From positions 231,958 through 295,957 of the forward strand of contig JAJEKB010020583.1 in assembly GCA_022393335.1 (NCBI GenBank): a stretch of 64,000 nucleotides of DNA, read 5' to 3'. The notes under the pieces are model-generated. The model did not search any database. It was given only the letters and a program-made list of their open reading frames with translations, and was not told the origin of the DNA. Source of the stretch: Macrotrachela quadricornifera (lineage: Eukaryota; Rotifera; Eurotatoria; Philodinida; Philodinidae). A program made the position numbers and the translations under genes. Positions 1-11,070 of the stretch are shown here, in pieces; position 1 is the stretch's first letter, and each line of letters starts with the position of its first letter.

Positions 1-13
1 TCACCCCACAAAA

Positions 14-1215
14 AAATGATACATATTAAAGAGAAATGGAAAGAAAAAAAAATATATATGTATACACATATAATCTATCGTACGATATTTCACATACACT
101 TGAATTTAGAGTGAAATGGTTTTTCCTTCAAAGAGAAATGGTTCAACAAGGACAAATGGAAAGAAAAAAATATATATATACTTATATATAAATATATGGG
201 GCTGGTCAACCTGGTTGGAGACCCCATTAATGTTTTTTCTGTTGTAAGGATAAAACATGTTGTTGTTCGAGCTATATGAGAGAGGAACATTGATAACCTT
301 GAATTGGCCCGAACAGTGCCATGTTTTATCCTTACCATAGTAGAGAAAAGTTATTAGCTTACTCCATAAGCCGATAATTGTTTTCTACTACGGTAAGGAT
401 AAAATATGGTACTGTTTAGGCCAATTCAAGGTTATCGATGTCCCTCTCTCATATTGCCCGAACAACAACATGTTTTATCCTTACAACAGAAAAAATATTA
501 ATGGGGCCTCCAGCCAGGTTGACCAGCCCCATATATATATCATTTATTCTATGATATTTTGCATGTAGTTGAATTTAGAGTGAAACGGTTTTTCTTTCAA
601 AGAGAAACGGAAAGGCAAAAGAAATATATACGTATACAGATATAATCTATTGTATGACATTTCGCATATACTTAAATTTCAAGTGAACTAATTTTTCTTT
701 CAATGGGAAATGATTCGTCTTCCAAAGCGAAACTGCTGTGCCATGTACCTTTCTCCGAAAAGTAACTCATATCATAAAATGAATATGATGCTAGCATTAT
801 TTTCTGACAACAGTTTCATGTTTATAATGCAGTAAATGAAATTCACGTTGTTGTTAGTTTTCAGATGCAGAATAGACAACGGCATTACTTATTGTATCTA
901 CGATCGAATGATAAGACATGATTAACACTGCTCAATCAATTAACCTACTTAAATATACATAGCAGAAACAAAATATACCGCACCACATCCCTAATAAATA
1001 ACAATCTACAAATCCACTAAAACCAAACACACAACATCCTTTACAAAAACAATTTCTCAATTTCTTTTTCAATCTCTTCTATGTCACTTTCTTCACGCAC
1101 AATTCTATAAACAATTTCACTTGTGTTTAAAACATTTTCACAGAGAAACATCGCTTTCTGCTGAACAATATCCTAACCAAAGATTCTCAATTTCTGCTTA
1201 AAATATCATCGTTTC
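14..1215 (+). repeat. Dispersed repeat family A, copy 1
   Basis: Non-coding AT-rich repeat. The same sequence in the same order recurs at about 48905-49490. Shared landmarks, in order, are a purine-rich GAGAAATGG block, a TATAATCTAT block, a TTGAATTT-GAGTGAAATG block, a CCATGTA-CTTT block, and a long stretch ending in TTTTCACAGAGAAA and CTCAATTTCTT. Copy 1 differs from copy 2 in two ways. Its first block of about 100 bp is present three times in tandem (about 31-140, 141-597 when the insert is counted, and 598-700), and the middle block holds a hairpin transposon at 198-530. I see no coding capacity. The left edge may lie outside the window. Confidence 0.7.
198..530. mobile_element. Hairpin MITE with ~155-bp inverted arms
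   Basis: The 333-bp element is almost wholly palindromic. Positions 198-352 pair with 377-530 with only scattered mismatches, leaving a loop of about 24 bp. The ends read GGGGCTGGTCAACCTGG on the left and the matching complement on the right. Both ends sit directly in an (AT)n run, so a TA-type or ATAT target duplication is likely but cannot be told apart from the surrounding simple sequence. There is no transposase inside, so it would depend on another element. It interrupts copy 1 of dispersed repeat A; copy 2 lacks it, which gives an empty-site comparison. Confidence 0.85.
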
Positions 1216-1229
1216 TCCTAGAATAATCC

Positions 1230-2050
1230 ATTTCTACTTAAAATCTTTCCTTGAGATGAAAAATAAAATAAAAATTATCGATTTTGCTTGACTTTTTGAT
1301 GTTTAAGGATTTCTCCTTGAAGTGGAACAACTTCTCTTTGTAGGTGGGAAATGATCCAGCCCTCGAAATGCTCCAAAACTATTCTCAGATAATCCTTAAG
1401 ATTTTCCGAAAATCAATTTTGCAGATTCCTAAAGCCTCCTTGGAAAACTGTGTTTTAATGTTCTTCAAATTCCTTGAAAGACCTTTGAATGCTGCTTCCA
1501 ATTCCCCAAAAACTATCTCTAGGTATTCCTTAAAAGCCTTGAAGTATTGTCTTTCGATGCACCAAAGATCCTTTAAAACCTTATTTAGATATTCATTAAA
1601 ATTTTTTAAAACCATTATTCGAAATGTTGGAGAAAATCTTCCGGTAAAGAATCGAAAAATTTCCAAAGTTTGCATTAGATACTGACGTTGATATAGCATA
1701 GAGGACAATTAAAATCAATTTGCATTCTATTGATGTTTCTTAAAACGTGATTTTGGACTCTTGTTTGGTTGACGCCAATTTTGGATCACTTCACATGACC
1801 AAATATTTAACAGAATTCGATTCATATTGATTTTTATTTGAATGAACAATCGTTTTTTTGTTCTAATGATGGAACATTTAAATAATTTGATTTTATTTAC
1901 AAATCATCAATTGAAGGTTTTAAAGAAAAATATTGTTATTGCCATTAAAATGATATTCTTTTTTGTTTATTTTCAGATTATATTGAACTTTATTTATTGA
2001 AAAAAAAAGATAATAAAAATTGTTTGATTATATTAAAGAAAATGATTTGT
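1230..2050. other. Gene-free stretch with degenerate internal repeats
   Basis: Between about 1360 and 1660 a motif of the kind ATTCCTTAAAG-CCTTG recurs in degenerate form, which keeps both strands open for about 110 codons. The translations are low in complexity and resemble no family I know, so I do not call a gene. The remainder to 2050 is plain AT-rich sequence. Confidence 0.5.
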
Positions 2051-2053
2051 TTT

Positions 2054-2674
2054 TTAAAATTCCGAAGATATGTAACAAATTACTCGAGACAGAATTCTTT
2101 GAAGATGACTGATAAAGCAATCAGGTCGTGTTTCTATATACCGCATACAAATGAATAAAGGAATTTTAACAATTATTCTTCCAGTATAATCCAAATGATA
2201 TACATGAATAAACTCTGCCAAATTAAAACATCCAAAATTTAGTATGAATGTTTGTGGAATTAATGAAGCTTCAATTAACCAACGAAGAATATTAAAATTT
2301 GTTATTTTACAATTATTGTTAAATAATGGTAATGGTAACCATATAGATAAGAATATAATACTTATATAAATTAATATGAATTTAACTTCTTTTTTTAATA
2401 TAATAATTATTGATGAATATCTATCGAAATTCATTATATACGTTGAATAATATTCTATTCTATTATTTGTATTATAAAATGGTAATAAGAAATATAATAT
2501 AATCGCTAAATAAAGGTAGAGATAAGTTTCAATTAGATATGTTATTAACATATAAATAATAAGATGAATTTTCATGTTATAAAAACAAAATATTATATTA
2601 AATTCAGTTGATGATGATGATAATGGATTTGAAAGTGAAATATTCATTCCTTGAATAAATGATATTTGATTCAA
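2054..2674 (-). CDS. Hypothetical multi-pass membrane protein
   Basis: A 206-residue open frame, unusually long for sequence this AT-rich. The product is hydrophobic, with likely membrane segments near residues 38-66 and 96-118 and perhaps 128-155, separated by short polar stretches. The spacing loosely resembles the last helices of a seven-helix receptor, but I see no diagnostic motif (no DRY, no NPxxY), so that is only a guess. There is no obvious splice partner upstream. It may be a real single-exon gene, a terminal exon, or chance. The strand agrees with the genes that follow at 5.3-13.4 kb. Confidence 0.35.
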   Translation of the reverse strand: MNQISFIQGMNISLSNPLSSSSTEFNIIFCFYNMKIHLIIYMLITYLIETYLYLYLAIILYFLLPFYNTNNRIEYYSTYIMNFDRYSSIIIILKKEVKFILIYISIIFLSIWLPLPLFNNNCKITNFNILRWLIEASLIPQTFILNFGCFNLAEFIHVYHLDYTGRIIVKIPLFICMRYIETRPDCFISHLQRILSRVICYISSEF

Positions 2675-2689
2675 GAATAAAAATATTCA

Positions 2690-5290
2690 ATAGTCATAAT
2701 GGTGTATATATGAAAGAAAAAGAGGTCATCTCATTGCCTAGAGAAAAATATTATTCTCGTCTATTTTATATCTTTTTTCTTTATTGAATAATGGTCTGAA
2801 CATAACACAATAGTCAATGAATGAGAGCAAAAAAAAGGAAAAGATCATTAATTGATATTGTTTGTTTTTATTTGTATTTAGACAGTTACAAGATAAAAGA
2901 AAATTTGTTTTTCTTTGTTTTATATTTCAAATAATATCACAATATTTGTTTATGGTTTTTCAAAAATTTATTCTTCGATTTATAATTAATCAATGATAGA
3001 TGAACAAAAAGGTCAATTGAAAAACTTATTAGAAATTTATTCATTTCAAAGATAAAAGATAGAAATATTTTGAAAGAGATTTACAAAAACTATACAATAG
3101 AAAATTTGTTTTTTTTTCCGAATATGAAAAAAAGGGTAACATTGTCATTATCTTCTATTTTTCATGAATATTTTTAAATGAATAAAAAATCAAACAAAGA
3201 AAGTTTTGTGAAATTTAAAAACTGTTTCATCTGATTTTTTTACATAGAATTTTCTTTTATTTACATATAGACGTATAAATAACCTCTCACTTTGTCTTTA
3301 ATTATGTTTGGATTTTCTTTAAAAGAAATTTATTTTAACATATAAATTAAATAAATATTATTTTGTATTTTGAATATCAAAGAATTTATTATTATATTGG
3401 GAAGTATTGATGTTCGTCTATATCGTAAAAGATCAACAAATTATCCAAAATCACCTTCAACGTCTGATAAGAATGTCCTTATTTCTTTATGTTTTCTATA
3501 CTCATAGATACTTCACTGAAAGTTAGTGAAATTTATATGAATGTCTTTGAAGGATTCAATTGAATGAAAACTGAAGGGAAAATATTTTTAAAAATCAAAA
3601 TTTTCTATATCGTTTGATTGCTAAGATCTGCTACGATATGCGTGAATATTCTCCTAGTGTAAGACATATTATTTAACTTTCAGAGCAGAGTTATCAAATC
3701 TCCTGGTTTTTTAAAATTCTTTATCCTTTAAAACCAACCCGGCAAAGTCAGGAGCGATTCAAATATAAGAATAGTTTAAATATGGCCTCAATATACTAAG
3801 GATATAGTCAAATTTAAGTGAAGCTCTTCGTCTGTGATACTTAAAAAATGGGTCGAAAACGATTCATTCAGATTGAATGACATAGAAATTCGACTTTTTT
3901 TAACATGTTATTTTTGTGATTTTGTCAGATTGTTTATGTTGAATTCCTGTGACCTAATGTATTTCCTTTCATAAAAACAATTTTTCAAAAATGAGATTAG
4001 ATATATTTAGTTATTTTTAAATGAAACTTTACGATGAATAACACAAAATAAGGCAATGATATCTTCCTCTAAGAGATCAATGTATTTGATATTTAGAACA
4101 ACCTTTATGTTTACATCGAATGCGAGTACTTATGCTTCGATCATTGCTCAATGTCCTACATCATCAGAACGAATAATTGTTGAAACTATCCGACTCAGAT
4201 AATGAATATTCTCTAGTTAATGGGTTTACTAGGCAATTTTCAAAATATCAGTAATCATGCGATTATATTAATGAGAAAAAATCATCTCAGAAACACAAAA
4301 ATTTTATGTCACTAAATCCGTATAGGTGAAAAGCGACCCAAACACAGATAAAAGGTTAACTTTTTTTCAATATGTATTTTAAAAACATTTTGAAGTACTA
4401 AGATAAAACAGTAGATATTAAAAACAACATAGAAAGCATGCATTTTTTAATATCATTAAACCTAAAAACATTGCTCTTATAAACAAAAACAATATTTTAA
4501 TTATTTAGCAAATACTTTCTTCGATACAAAATGATAAGATCGTTGAATATCAAATTCATTAGAAGAAAGTGTTTCACCACGATCTTTAAACTATAAAGTA
4601 GAAATTTAGTTATAAAATATAGGAAAGGATATTCTAGGAATGTCCTTTTGAGTTTCTACTTTCTTGAAAATACAATATTCAAAAAGATAAAAATAATACA
4701 TTCAATTTTCTAATTAGAAAATCACAACTGAATTCGTATGAACATTCCTAGAATTTCGCACTAACGAAGAAACCGATTCATCTATCAAATTGCTTTCGAA
4801 CTCAGACTGTGTGCATAAGGTAGACGCTAACAAAGTATGATACAGAAATATACTTCACATATTTCAAAAATATTCCGAAGTAGATGAATTCTTGCTATTT
4901 CTTCCTAGAACAAAATAGGTTGTTCTATGTGTTATTTTATCATCTCTTATCTCACTTTTCTACAGCCTTAAAGCAGTAATTAAGACGGTGAGCTTTGGAT
5001 AAAAAGAAATTTAAATTTTGGAAATGAATTTCCTGTATAATATGTTACAATAATCTTCCATTTGGTTAGATGGTATCTATATTGTGAAGGTAATTTTTAT
5101 TTTCTTTTGGCACTTTATTGGAATGATGAGATACATTATTTTTGTTTTTTTTTTCAATTTTAGCCAACGATTATAATGTTATTGATTACGAGTTTTATTA
5201 GTTGTTGAATGTTTTTGTAAAATATTCAAATGATATACAAAATTCAATGAAGATAAATAAAACACATATGTCTTTAATGGATTGCATTGA
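2690..5290. other. Gene-free AT-rich stretch
   Basis: About 2.6 kb of AT-rich DNA with poly-T/poly-A runs. I see no open frame of note, no tRNA-like segment and no clear terminal inverted repeats. Confidence 0.5.
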
Positions 5291-5294
5291 TTAG

Positions 5295-5792
5295 TTATAT
5301 AATTTTCTTGATAAAGAAGAAACTAATCGTAAGAAAGATGGCAACTAAAAATGATTGTGTATGTCCTGCTGCGCCATTGCAATTATCTTTATTCGAACAG
5401 CAATAAGTTTCGCTATAGGATGTGCTTCCAGCAGCGCAAGAACTACTACTAGTATAACCACTGCGAACTACATAATCCAACACATATGTACTATACGTTG
5501 ATGTATATTTAATTTTCTAAACAATCAAAGATTATGAGAATAATGAAACAATATGAACTTACATAACAAGATGCAAAACCTGACATTGAATAATCACTTG
5601 ATGTTGATGTATCTCCACTGTAAGGATCAGCACAAGTTGATCCACTTGCACCAGAACATATAATGCAATATATTCCGTTTATTGGCGAAATCAATACTTT
5701 ATTAAATTTAGCTTATTGAAAGAGATTTTCATTTTCATAAAAAGAAAATACTTACTCAGTAGACATAAAAACAGTAAGATTAGCGAATACAT
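5295..5792 (-). CDS. Ly6/uPAR three-finger GPI-anchored protein
   Basis: Likely a small cell-surface protein held by a GPI anchor; the ligand is unknown. I assemble three exons: 5756-5792 (ATG plus signal-peptide core), 5563-5696 and 5295-5516, giving 130 residues. All junctions use GT..AG (GTAAGT donors), the phases match (1, then 0), and the introns are 59 and 46 bp. The order is: hydrophobic signal (about residues 1-20), YCIIC opening of the Ly6 fold, further Cys in STC, ASC and SSC, the closing CC-x4-CN signature (CCSNKDNCNG), then a hydrophobic tail of about 20 residues ending at the stop, as in GPI signals. Eight Cys in the mature part would make four disulfides. The start is chosen because only this upstream ATG exon gives a signal peptide in phase. 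Confidence 0.85.
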
Positions 5793-6531
5793 AAATGAAA
5801 AATAATCACTGTTTTAATGTATATACATATATGAAAAAAAAATCCGAATCGATGGAATGACGTATTGCTATTGTTCCTGCTGAGTACTTCAATTATGTTT
5901 TTTTTTTCTTTTGATGAAAAATTCACTGTCCTGAGAAGCACATATGATATTTTTACTACGTCAGTAAAATTATAGTTTCTTCGAACCTGTGTAGAACGAA
6001 AGAAGTAATGATTTAAGGAATTTTTCTTGTTCATATCGATAAGGAAACTGAGATCATTTCAAATAAAAAATGATATTTAAGGATACAATTCATATTAAAA
6101 ATAATCCATGGATTTTCAGTTTGATTGTTTTTATTTATAAATCATCAAATATTAATACAAAACAGTAGGTGACTTAAGTTAAATATTAAAACGAATAATT
6201 GATCTAAGCAGGGTGTCAAACATCAATATGAATCAATATATTTATAATTATTTTCTTTTTCTTAAAGCAATAAAACGATACTATGATTAAGCTCAAAGAC
6301 ACGAATACATCTTAACGAAGACAGATTTATATTTAAGTTTTTAATATTCACTCCGACTTACCGAAAAAAACGGCAGTATACCACGATTTTTATCTCGATT
6401 GTATCACATGGGTAAGGAATAAACAATTAATAAAGAAGAATTTTATTGAAAAATAATGAATTATACTTTGGTTTTGTAATTAACAAATACAAAAAAAAAA
6501 TAAAATAAAATGTTCGAAATATTTATTAATA

Positions 6532-7290
6532 TTAAGAATGTTTATAAATTATTCGATTATTAATTGGTTGTATTGGTCGATAAACTTTTGTCATTATATT
6601 TTGACGAAGTTGATTTAAACTTTCTTCTTTAATTTCAATTTTATTTGTAAATATTGTCCAAATAACACCTTCTGTACATGGTGGTGTTGTTAAACTTCCT
6701 ATATAACGATAAAATCGTCTATTATTAACTTGCATAAGATGACTTAAATTAAATAAACATTGTATTGTATCATTAATATGTATTAATTGACTTGCAGCAT
6801 CAGCATATTTTTCCCATTCTTTATTTTCTTTCGATGATTGATTAGTAATTGTAAATAGAAATGCAAATACAGCTAATTGTTCTGTTTCATTATTTTTAAA
6901 AACAACATGTGCTTCAGCTGGAAATCTATGTCCATCTATTTCATGTTCGGATCCATGTCGATCATCTCGTCCCCAATGTAAATGAAAATTAACAAAATAA
7001 AATTTTCCGTTTAAACCACTACCAGTAAACCATAAATCTTTTTCACTTTGTCCATATGTATGATCAGCTAATGTTGCTGTTACTTGATGACCATTATTAG
7101 TTAATTTAAATAATTCATTTGAATGATATTTTGAAGAAAATACAAATTGAGAATAAAAATGAGATACTGTTTCATTTGAATTTATATCAATTGGAGATTG
7201 ACATAATCCACTAGCTGATGGAAAATGTTTTGACCATTCATTTGGATTATCATAACTCCAATGATCATCCGATTCTTCCGTACACGACAT
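6532..7290 (-). CDS. Alpha-carbonic anhydrase, cytosolic type
   Basis: Catalyses reversible CO2 hydration. The frame is 252 residues with no intron, close to the size of single-domain cytosolic animal enzymes. Visible family marks are WSY near residue 11; QSPIDI at 31-36; NNGH at 65-68, aligning with the proton-shuttle His64 of CA II; FHLHWG with zinc ligands His103 and His105; GSEH at 113-116; the third zinc ligand His128 in AEAHVV; and SLTTPPCTEGV carrying the Thr that orients the zinc hydroxide. All catalytic residues are therefore present. No signal peptide or membrane anchor is seen, so it probably acts in the cytosol. Poly-A tracts flank it, and the neighbouring genes are on the same strand. 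Confidence 0.95.
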   Translation of the reverse strand: MSCTEESDDHWSYDNPNEWSKHFPSASGLCQSPIDINSNETVSHFYSQFVFSSKYHSNELFKLTNNGHQVTATLADHTYGQSEKDLWFTGSGLNGKFYFVNFHLHWGRDDRHGSEHEIDGHRFPAEAHVVFKNNETEQLAVFAFLFTITNQSSKENKEWEKYADAASQLIHINDTIQCLFNLSHLMQVNNRRFYRYIGSLTTPPCTEGVIWTIFTNKIEIKEESLNQLRQNIMTKVYRPIQPINNRIIYKHS

Positions 7291-7539
7291 CTTAATATTT
7301 AAGAAAAAAAAATTTTTTTATTTTTTGATATATTTAGCAAGGTCAAAATAATATACGACATACAAATAATAGTAAGAGAAAAACAAGTATGTTTTTCTTT
7401 TTTTTTTCTATTCCTTAATTCCTTTTCGAGTAGCTGATATTGTATTAAGAAGAGGAGAATGAATAATACGATATATAATGGAAGATTGATGGGTTTGTTC
7501 GACCATCTGAGAGAAATAAAATATTTTCTCATAATACCA

Positions 7540-8510
7540 TGTCAAAAAAAAATTCTTAACAAAAGCAAAATGAAATATATTTTTTTTTAATTAACACTTC
7601 CTATTAATTATTCATGAAAGAACTAATTAACAAAAAAAAAGATTATAATTATTATTTCCGTTTTCTTTTATTTTTATAAAGACAAAAAAATAATAAATAA
7701 ATCTCAAACCTTTGTATAAAAGATAAGGGAGAAAAGAAAAAAAAGAGATTTGTAAAATAGCAACTTCTACGAAGGAAAAAAAAAAACTACGCGATTACCA
7801 TACATGAGATAGTATAGAGTGCGGATTAGTAGGGAATAAATAACAAGAAAAGAAATATTTTTTTTTCCTTCTCATCTTACTATAGATGGCAGATTTTAAC
7901 AGATTCTATTTATATATATATCACTAATAGAAAATAACAGACAAACTCATCAAAAGCATTGACATTTCCAATCAAATAGAATATTAAAGAAAAAAAAAAA
8001 GTAAATTTTCTATAAAGAACATTAACATTTTAAAATTACTCTTTAAATATCTCATGAGATATATTATCTATGCTATGTCATTTCCGTTTAGTAATTACTT
8101 TATATTATAAAGGAAATAATTTTTTTTTAAATAAGCATACATGCATGAGGCTTAGAATTTTATTTGATAAGAACTGTGTAATAGAAAAAGACAAGCATGA
8201 ATCAACTGATTAATAAACATTACTCACAGGAAAACATCCCCAAGTGTTTTTTAAATGCGGGAAAAATTCATCGACATACTGACTTTCAAAGAATGAATAT
8301 AGCCTTGGGTTAAAAATGATATATTATTATTTAATGAAAAACTTCTATTTCAAAAAAAAGAAAAGAAGAAAGAATAAAATATATTTTACACAGTTATTGG
8401 TTTATGAAACATCATTTTCCTGTCAATGATGAATATTCCTAAAAGCAATAGAAAATCATTAGCCTTAAAAATAATATATAATTAATAATTTCGATATATT
8501 TATTTAAAAA
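7540..8510. other. Gene-free AT-rich stretch
   Basis: Intergenic sequence rich in poly-A and poly-T tracts. I see no open frame or repeat structure that I would defend. Confidence 0.5.
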
Positions 8511-8515
8511 AAAAT

Positions 8516-10147
8516 TTAAACAAATAAAATATTAAATTCTGTATCTTGTTTATCGATATTTTCATATGAATATTCTATACTTATTCTATCATTGGATATT
8601 TGATTAAAAGTAAAACCATTTTGTAAACCATCACGTGTAATATTTGAAATATTTAATAATAAATTTGGATATTTTATTTCAAATTTTGTTGTTAAAATCA
8701 TTGGTTTTTCTGTATTAAAATTAATTCTTAAAGATTTTTTATTTAAATTATATTCAGCTCGACTAACACGTATATTTGGATAATTAACATTTAAAACTTC
8801 TGGTTCATTATAAAGAAATTTTTCATAAAATTTTTTACTATAAATATTTCGTAAAAATTCTTTTGTATTAGAATTATTTTCACCCATTAATAATGATAAT
8901 AAAATATTTGTTGTAACCCAATTTGAAAATTCTGTATTTGTTTCATAATAATATGATTCATAATATCCATCCATATCTGTATCTAAATATGTACTAAAAT
9001 TATTATCAAACCATAAATAAGTACAATTTAATTTTTCTGTTCTTTCGATAGTACATTGTTTTTCAATAATTGGATAAAATGATGTTGCTAACCAACTATT
9101 CATTTGCATTCGTACACCAATATAACCACCAGCATCAAGAAAACAACCGGGTTTTGTATGATCTAATGATGGTTTCCAATATTTATTTTTATACATAACA
9201 TCCCAACCATTACAAACAAAATTTGATGTTTGATTATAATCAAACCATGATGATAACCATGCTAAACTCCATCCATCATTACCTGTTGCAGCAAAAAATG
9301 GTAACCATATATGAGTTGATCTTTGATATAACATTTTAAAATATCGATTTTCTTTATAAAATGGTATATCTTCTAATGCATGTTTTATTAAAAAATCTTT
9401 CCATTTATATGATATTTTAGAAAAATTTGTTTGACTATTACGATTAATATCATATAATTTAAAAGCAATATGTGGATGATTTTGACATATTGTATATACC
9501 CATCCAGGTTCACATGCAACACCACCAGATGATTCTTCAAGCATTTGACGATAAATAACATTAGCTAATTTTGTTGTTGTATAAAAAAATTTTTTTATTG
9601 TATCATTATTTTTATCCCATATAAAATAAAATCCATTATTATCATATGTAAAATCACCTGTTAGACTTTCATATAGTGTTATTAATTGTAATAAATGACC
9701 ACTATACATGATATTTTCATGATAAACAGGATCAGGAAATGTTGGTATTTTTGTCCAATATTGATCAATATATCCCCAAACTTTTATTGTTAACATACGT
9801 TTAATTGTATCATTTAAAATTTTTATTGCTAATTCACGATAATTTGGTGTTCGATATGCTAATGCTGCTGCTGTATAACCTATATGAGCTAATGGATATC
9901 GTATAGCATCTAAACCAAGTTGTGGACCATCATAATTACTTTTCCAACCATTCCATGTTATATTTGGTTGCATATAAGTTAAATATGAAATAAAACGAAT
10001 TAATTTTAATTCTTTTTCAGATAATAATGGATTTAAATTATCGTCATTATTATTTAATGAATGTTTTTTAACTTGTTCAAATGATCCAATACATAAGGAT
10101 ATATATAAGATGAAAATATATATAATAAATTGAATATAATTTGTCAT
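8516..10147 (-). CDS. Secreted linalool dehydratase/isomerase-like protein
   Basis: 543 residues, intronless. Residues 1-21 form a hydrophobic signal peptide, so the product probably enters the secretory route. The central part matches the LinD (linalool dehydratase-isomerase) family as I remember it: a DAIRYPLAHIGYTA segment near residue 80, HENIMYSGHL at 143-152, and VACEPGWVYTIC at 210-221 followed by AFKLYD. The two Cys of CEP-x6-C (Cys212 and Cys221) keep the spacing of the catalytic pair of the bacterial enzyme, while a third Cys often found between them is Trp here. Many Asn-x-Ser/Thr sites fit a glycoprotein. The C-terminal ~150 residues extend beyond the bacterial enzyme. The fold assignment is firmer than the substrate; action on linalool is not implied. 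Such genes are known mainly from bacteria and fungi, so transfer is a candidate explanation. Confidence 0.8.
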   Translation of the reverse strand: MTNYIQFIIYIFILYISLCIGSFEQVKKHSLNNNDDNLNPLLSEKELKLIRFISYLTYMQPNITWNGWKSNYDGPQLGLDAIRYPLAHIGYTAAALAYRTPNYRELAIKILNDTIKRMLTIKVWGYIDQYWTKIPTFPDPVYHENIMYSGHLLQLITLYESLTGDFTYDNNGFYFIWDKNNDTIKKFFYTTTKLANVIYRQMLEESSGGVACEPGWVYTICQNHPHIAFKLYDINRNSQTNFSKISYKWKDFLIKHALEDIPFYKENRYFKMLYQRSTHIWLPFFAATGNDGWSLAWLSSWFDYNQTSNFVCNGWDVMYKNKYWKPSLDHTKPGCFLDAGGYIGVRMQMNSWLATSFYPIIEKQCTIERTEKLNCTYLWFDNNFSTYLDTDMDGYYESYYYETNTEFSNWVTTNILLSLLMGENNSNTKEFLRNIYSKKFYEKFLYNEPEVLNVNYPNIRVSRAEYNLNKKSLRINFNTEKPMILTTKFEIKYPNLLLNISNITRDGLQNGFTFNQISNDRISIEYSYENIDKQDTEFNILFV

Positions 10148-10149
10148 TA

Positions 10150-11065
10150 GGAATTACTAAAGTAAGTCAAAACTCGACTGCTTCTTTTTTTTTAACAACA
10201 ACTCATACAAAGTCATATGATATAAAATTGATAAGAACAACAATATAAAACAGTTTTCTTTGTGATAAGAAAAAAGTTAAAAGTCATTTTTGATGATGAG
10301 GATTTTATTTTAAAGATAATAAAATAACAAAGGTCTTGTGAAATTGTTGCACAATGTTTGTAAATCGAAAATTATATAAGACAAATAGTGTATCTTGTAA
10401 GGAGTAATAATTCGAAAACAACGCGAAAGTATCTTTTTTTTTTAAATTTTTCATCATTTTGTTCAAAATTAATTAAAGTCCGGTTGCTTGATATTTGAAA
10501 TAATTAACCTCAAACATCATTGTATTACACAGCGAGAGGTTACGATTGGATAACTTTAACAAAAGATAGAAAGAAAAGAAGAACAAATATTTATTGTAAA
10601 TTCTTTAATATTTAAGCGAGTGCTGCGATGGAAATGTGACAGTAGATTATTTTGTTCAAAAACTTTCATACTATTGTCATGTAGAAAATCTCATTCTTAT
10701 TATGATTTCATCATTCAGGTTCATGATACAATATAAATTATTTGTCCGATTGGAAAAAATGAGTAGTCACTTCTGCTGTTTAATTGTTTTGTATATCAGT
10801 GACAGATATTCATTAAATATAATAGGATATATATACTATAGAAACATAATATACCGCACATTTGATATCTCCATTCTTACGTTTTTTCTTTCTATGGTTT
10901 GATAGAAATGCTTACTAATTTTTAGATTTTACACGATCTGAGAAAAATGTCTTATCTCCCTATTGATAACATTCGAAATATGTAAAAAATAATCATCAAA
11001 ATAAGAATGAATGCTCTTTTGATAAACCTTTTCTTCAAAGAAAATATATAAAATATCATTCGAAT
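10150..11065. other. Intergenic stretch
   Basis: About 0.9 kb between two minus-strand genes. It holds an open frame of 88 codons on the plus strand (10636-10902) with no family features, which I do not call. No repeat is evident. Confidence 0.5.
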
Positions 11066-11070
11066 TCATT

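Noticed and set aside
1344..1708. Overlapping 107-113 codon frames on both strands
   Set aside because: Both follow from degenerate internal repetition; the translations are low in complexity and mirror each other.
7299..7532. 77-codon minus-strand frame directly upstream of the carbonic anhydrase ATG
   Set aside because: Hydrophobic and Lys-rich from poly-A/T tracts. I considered a signal-peptide exon for the anhydrase but found no in-phase splice.
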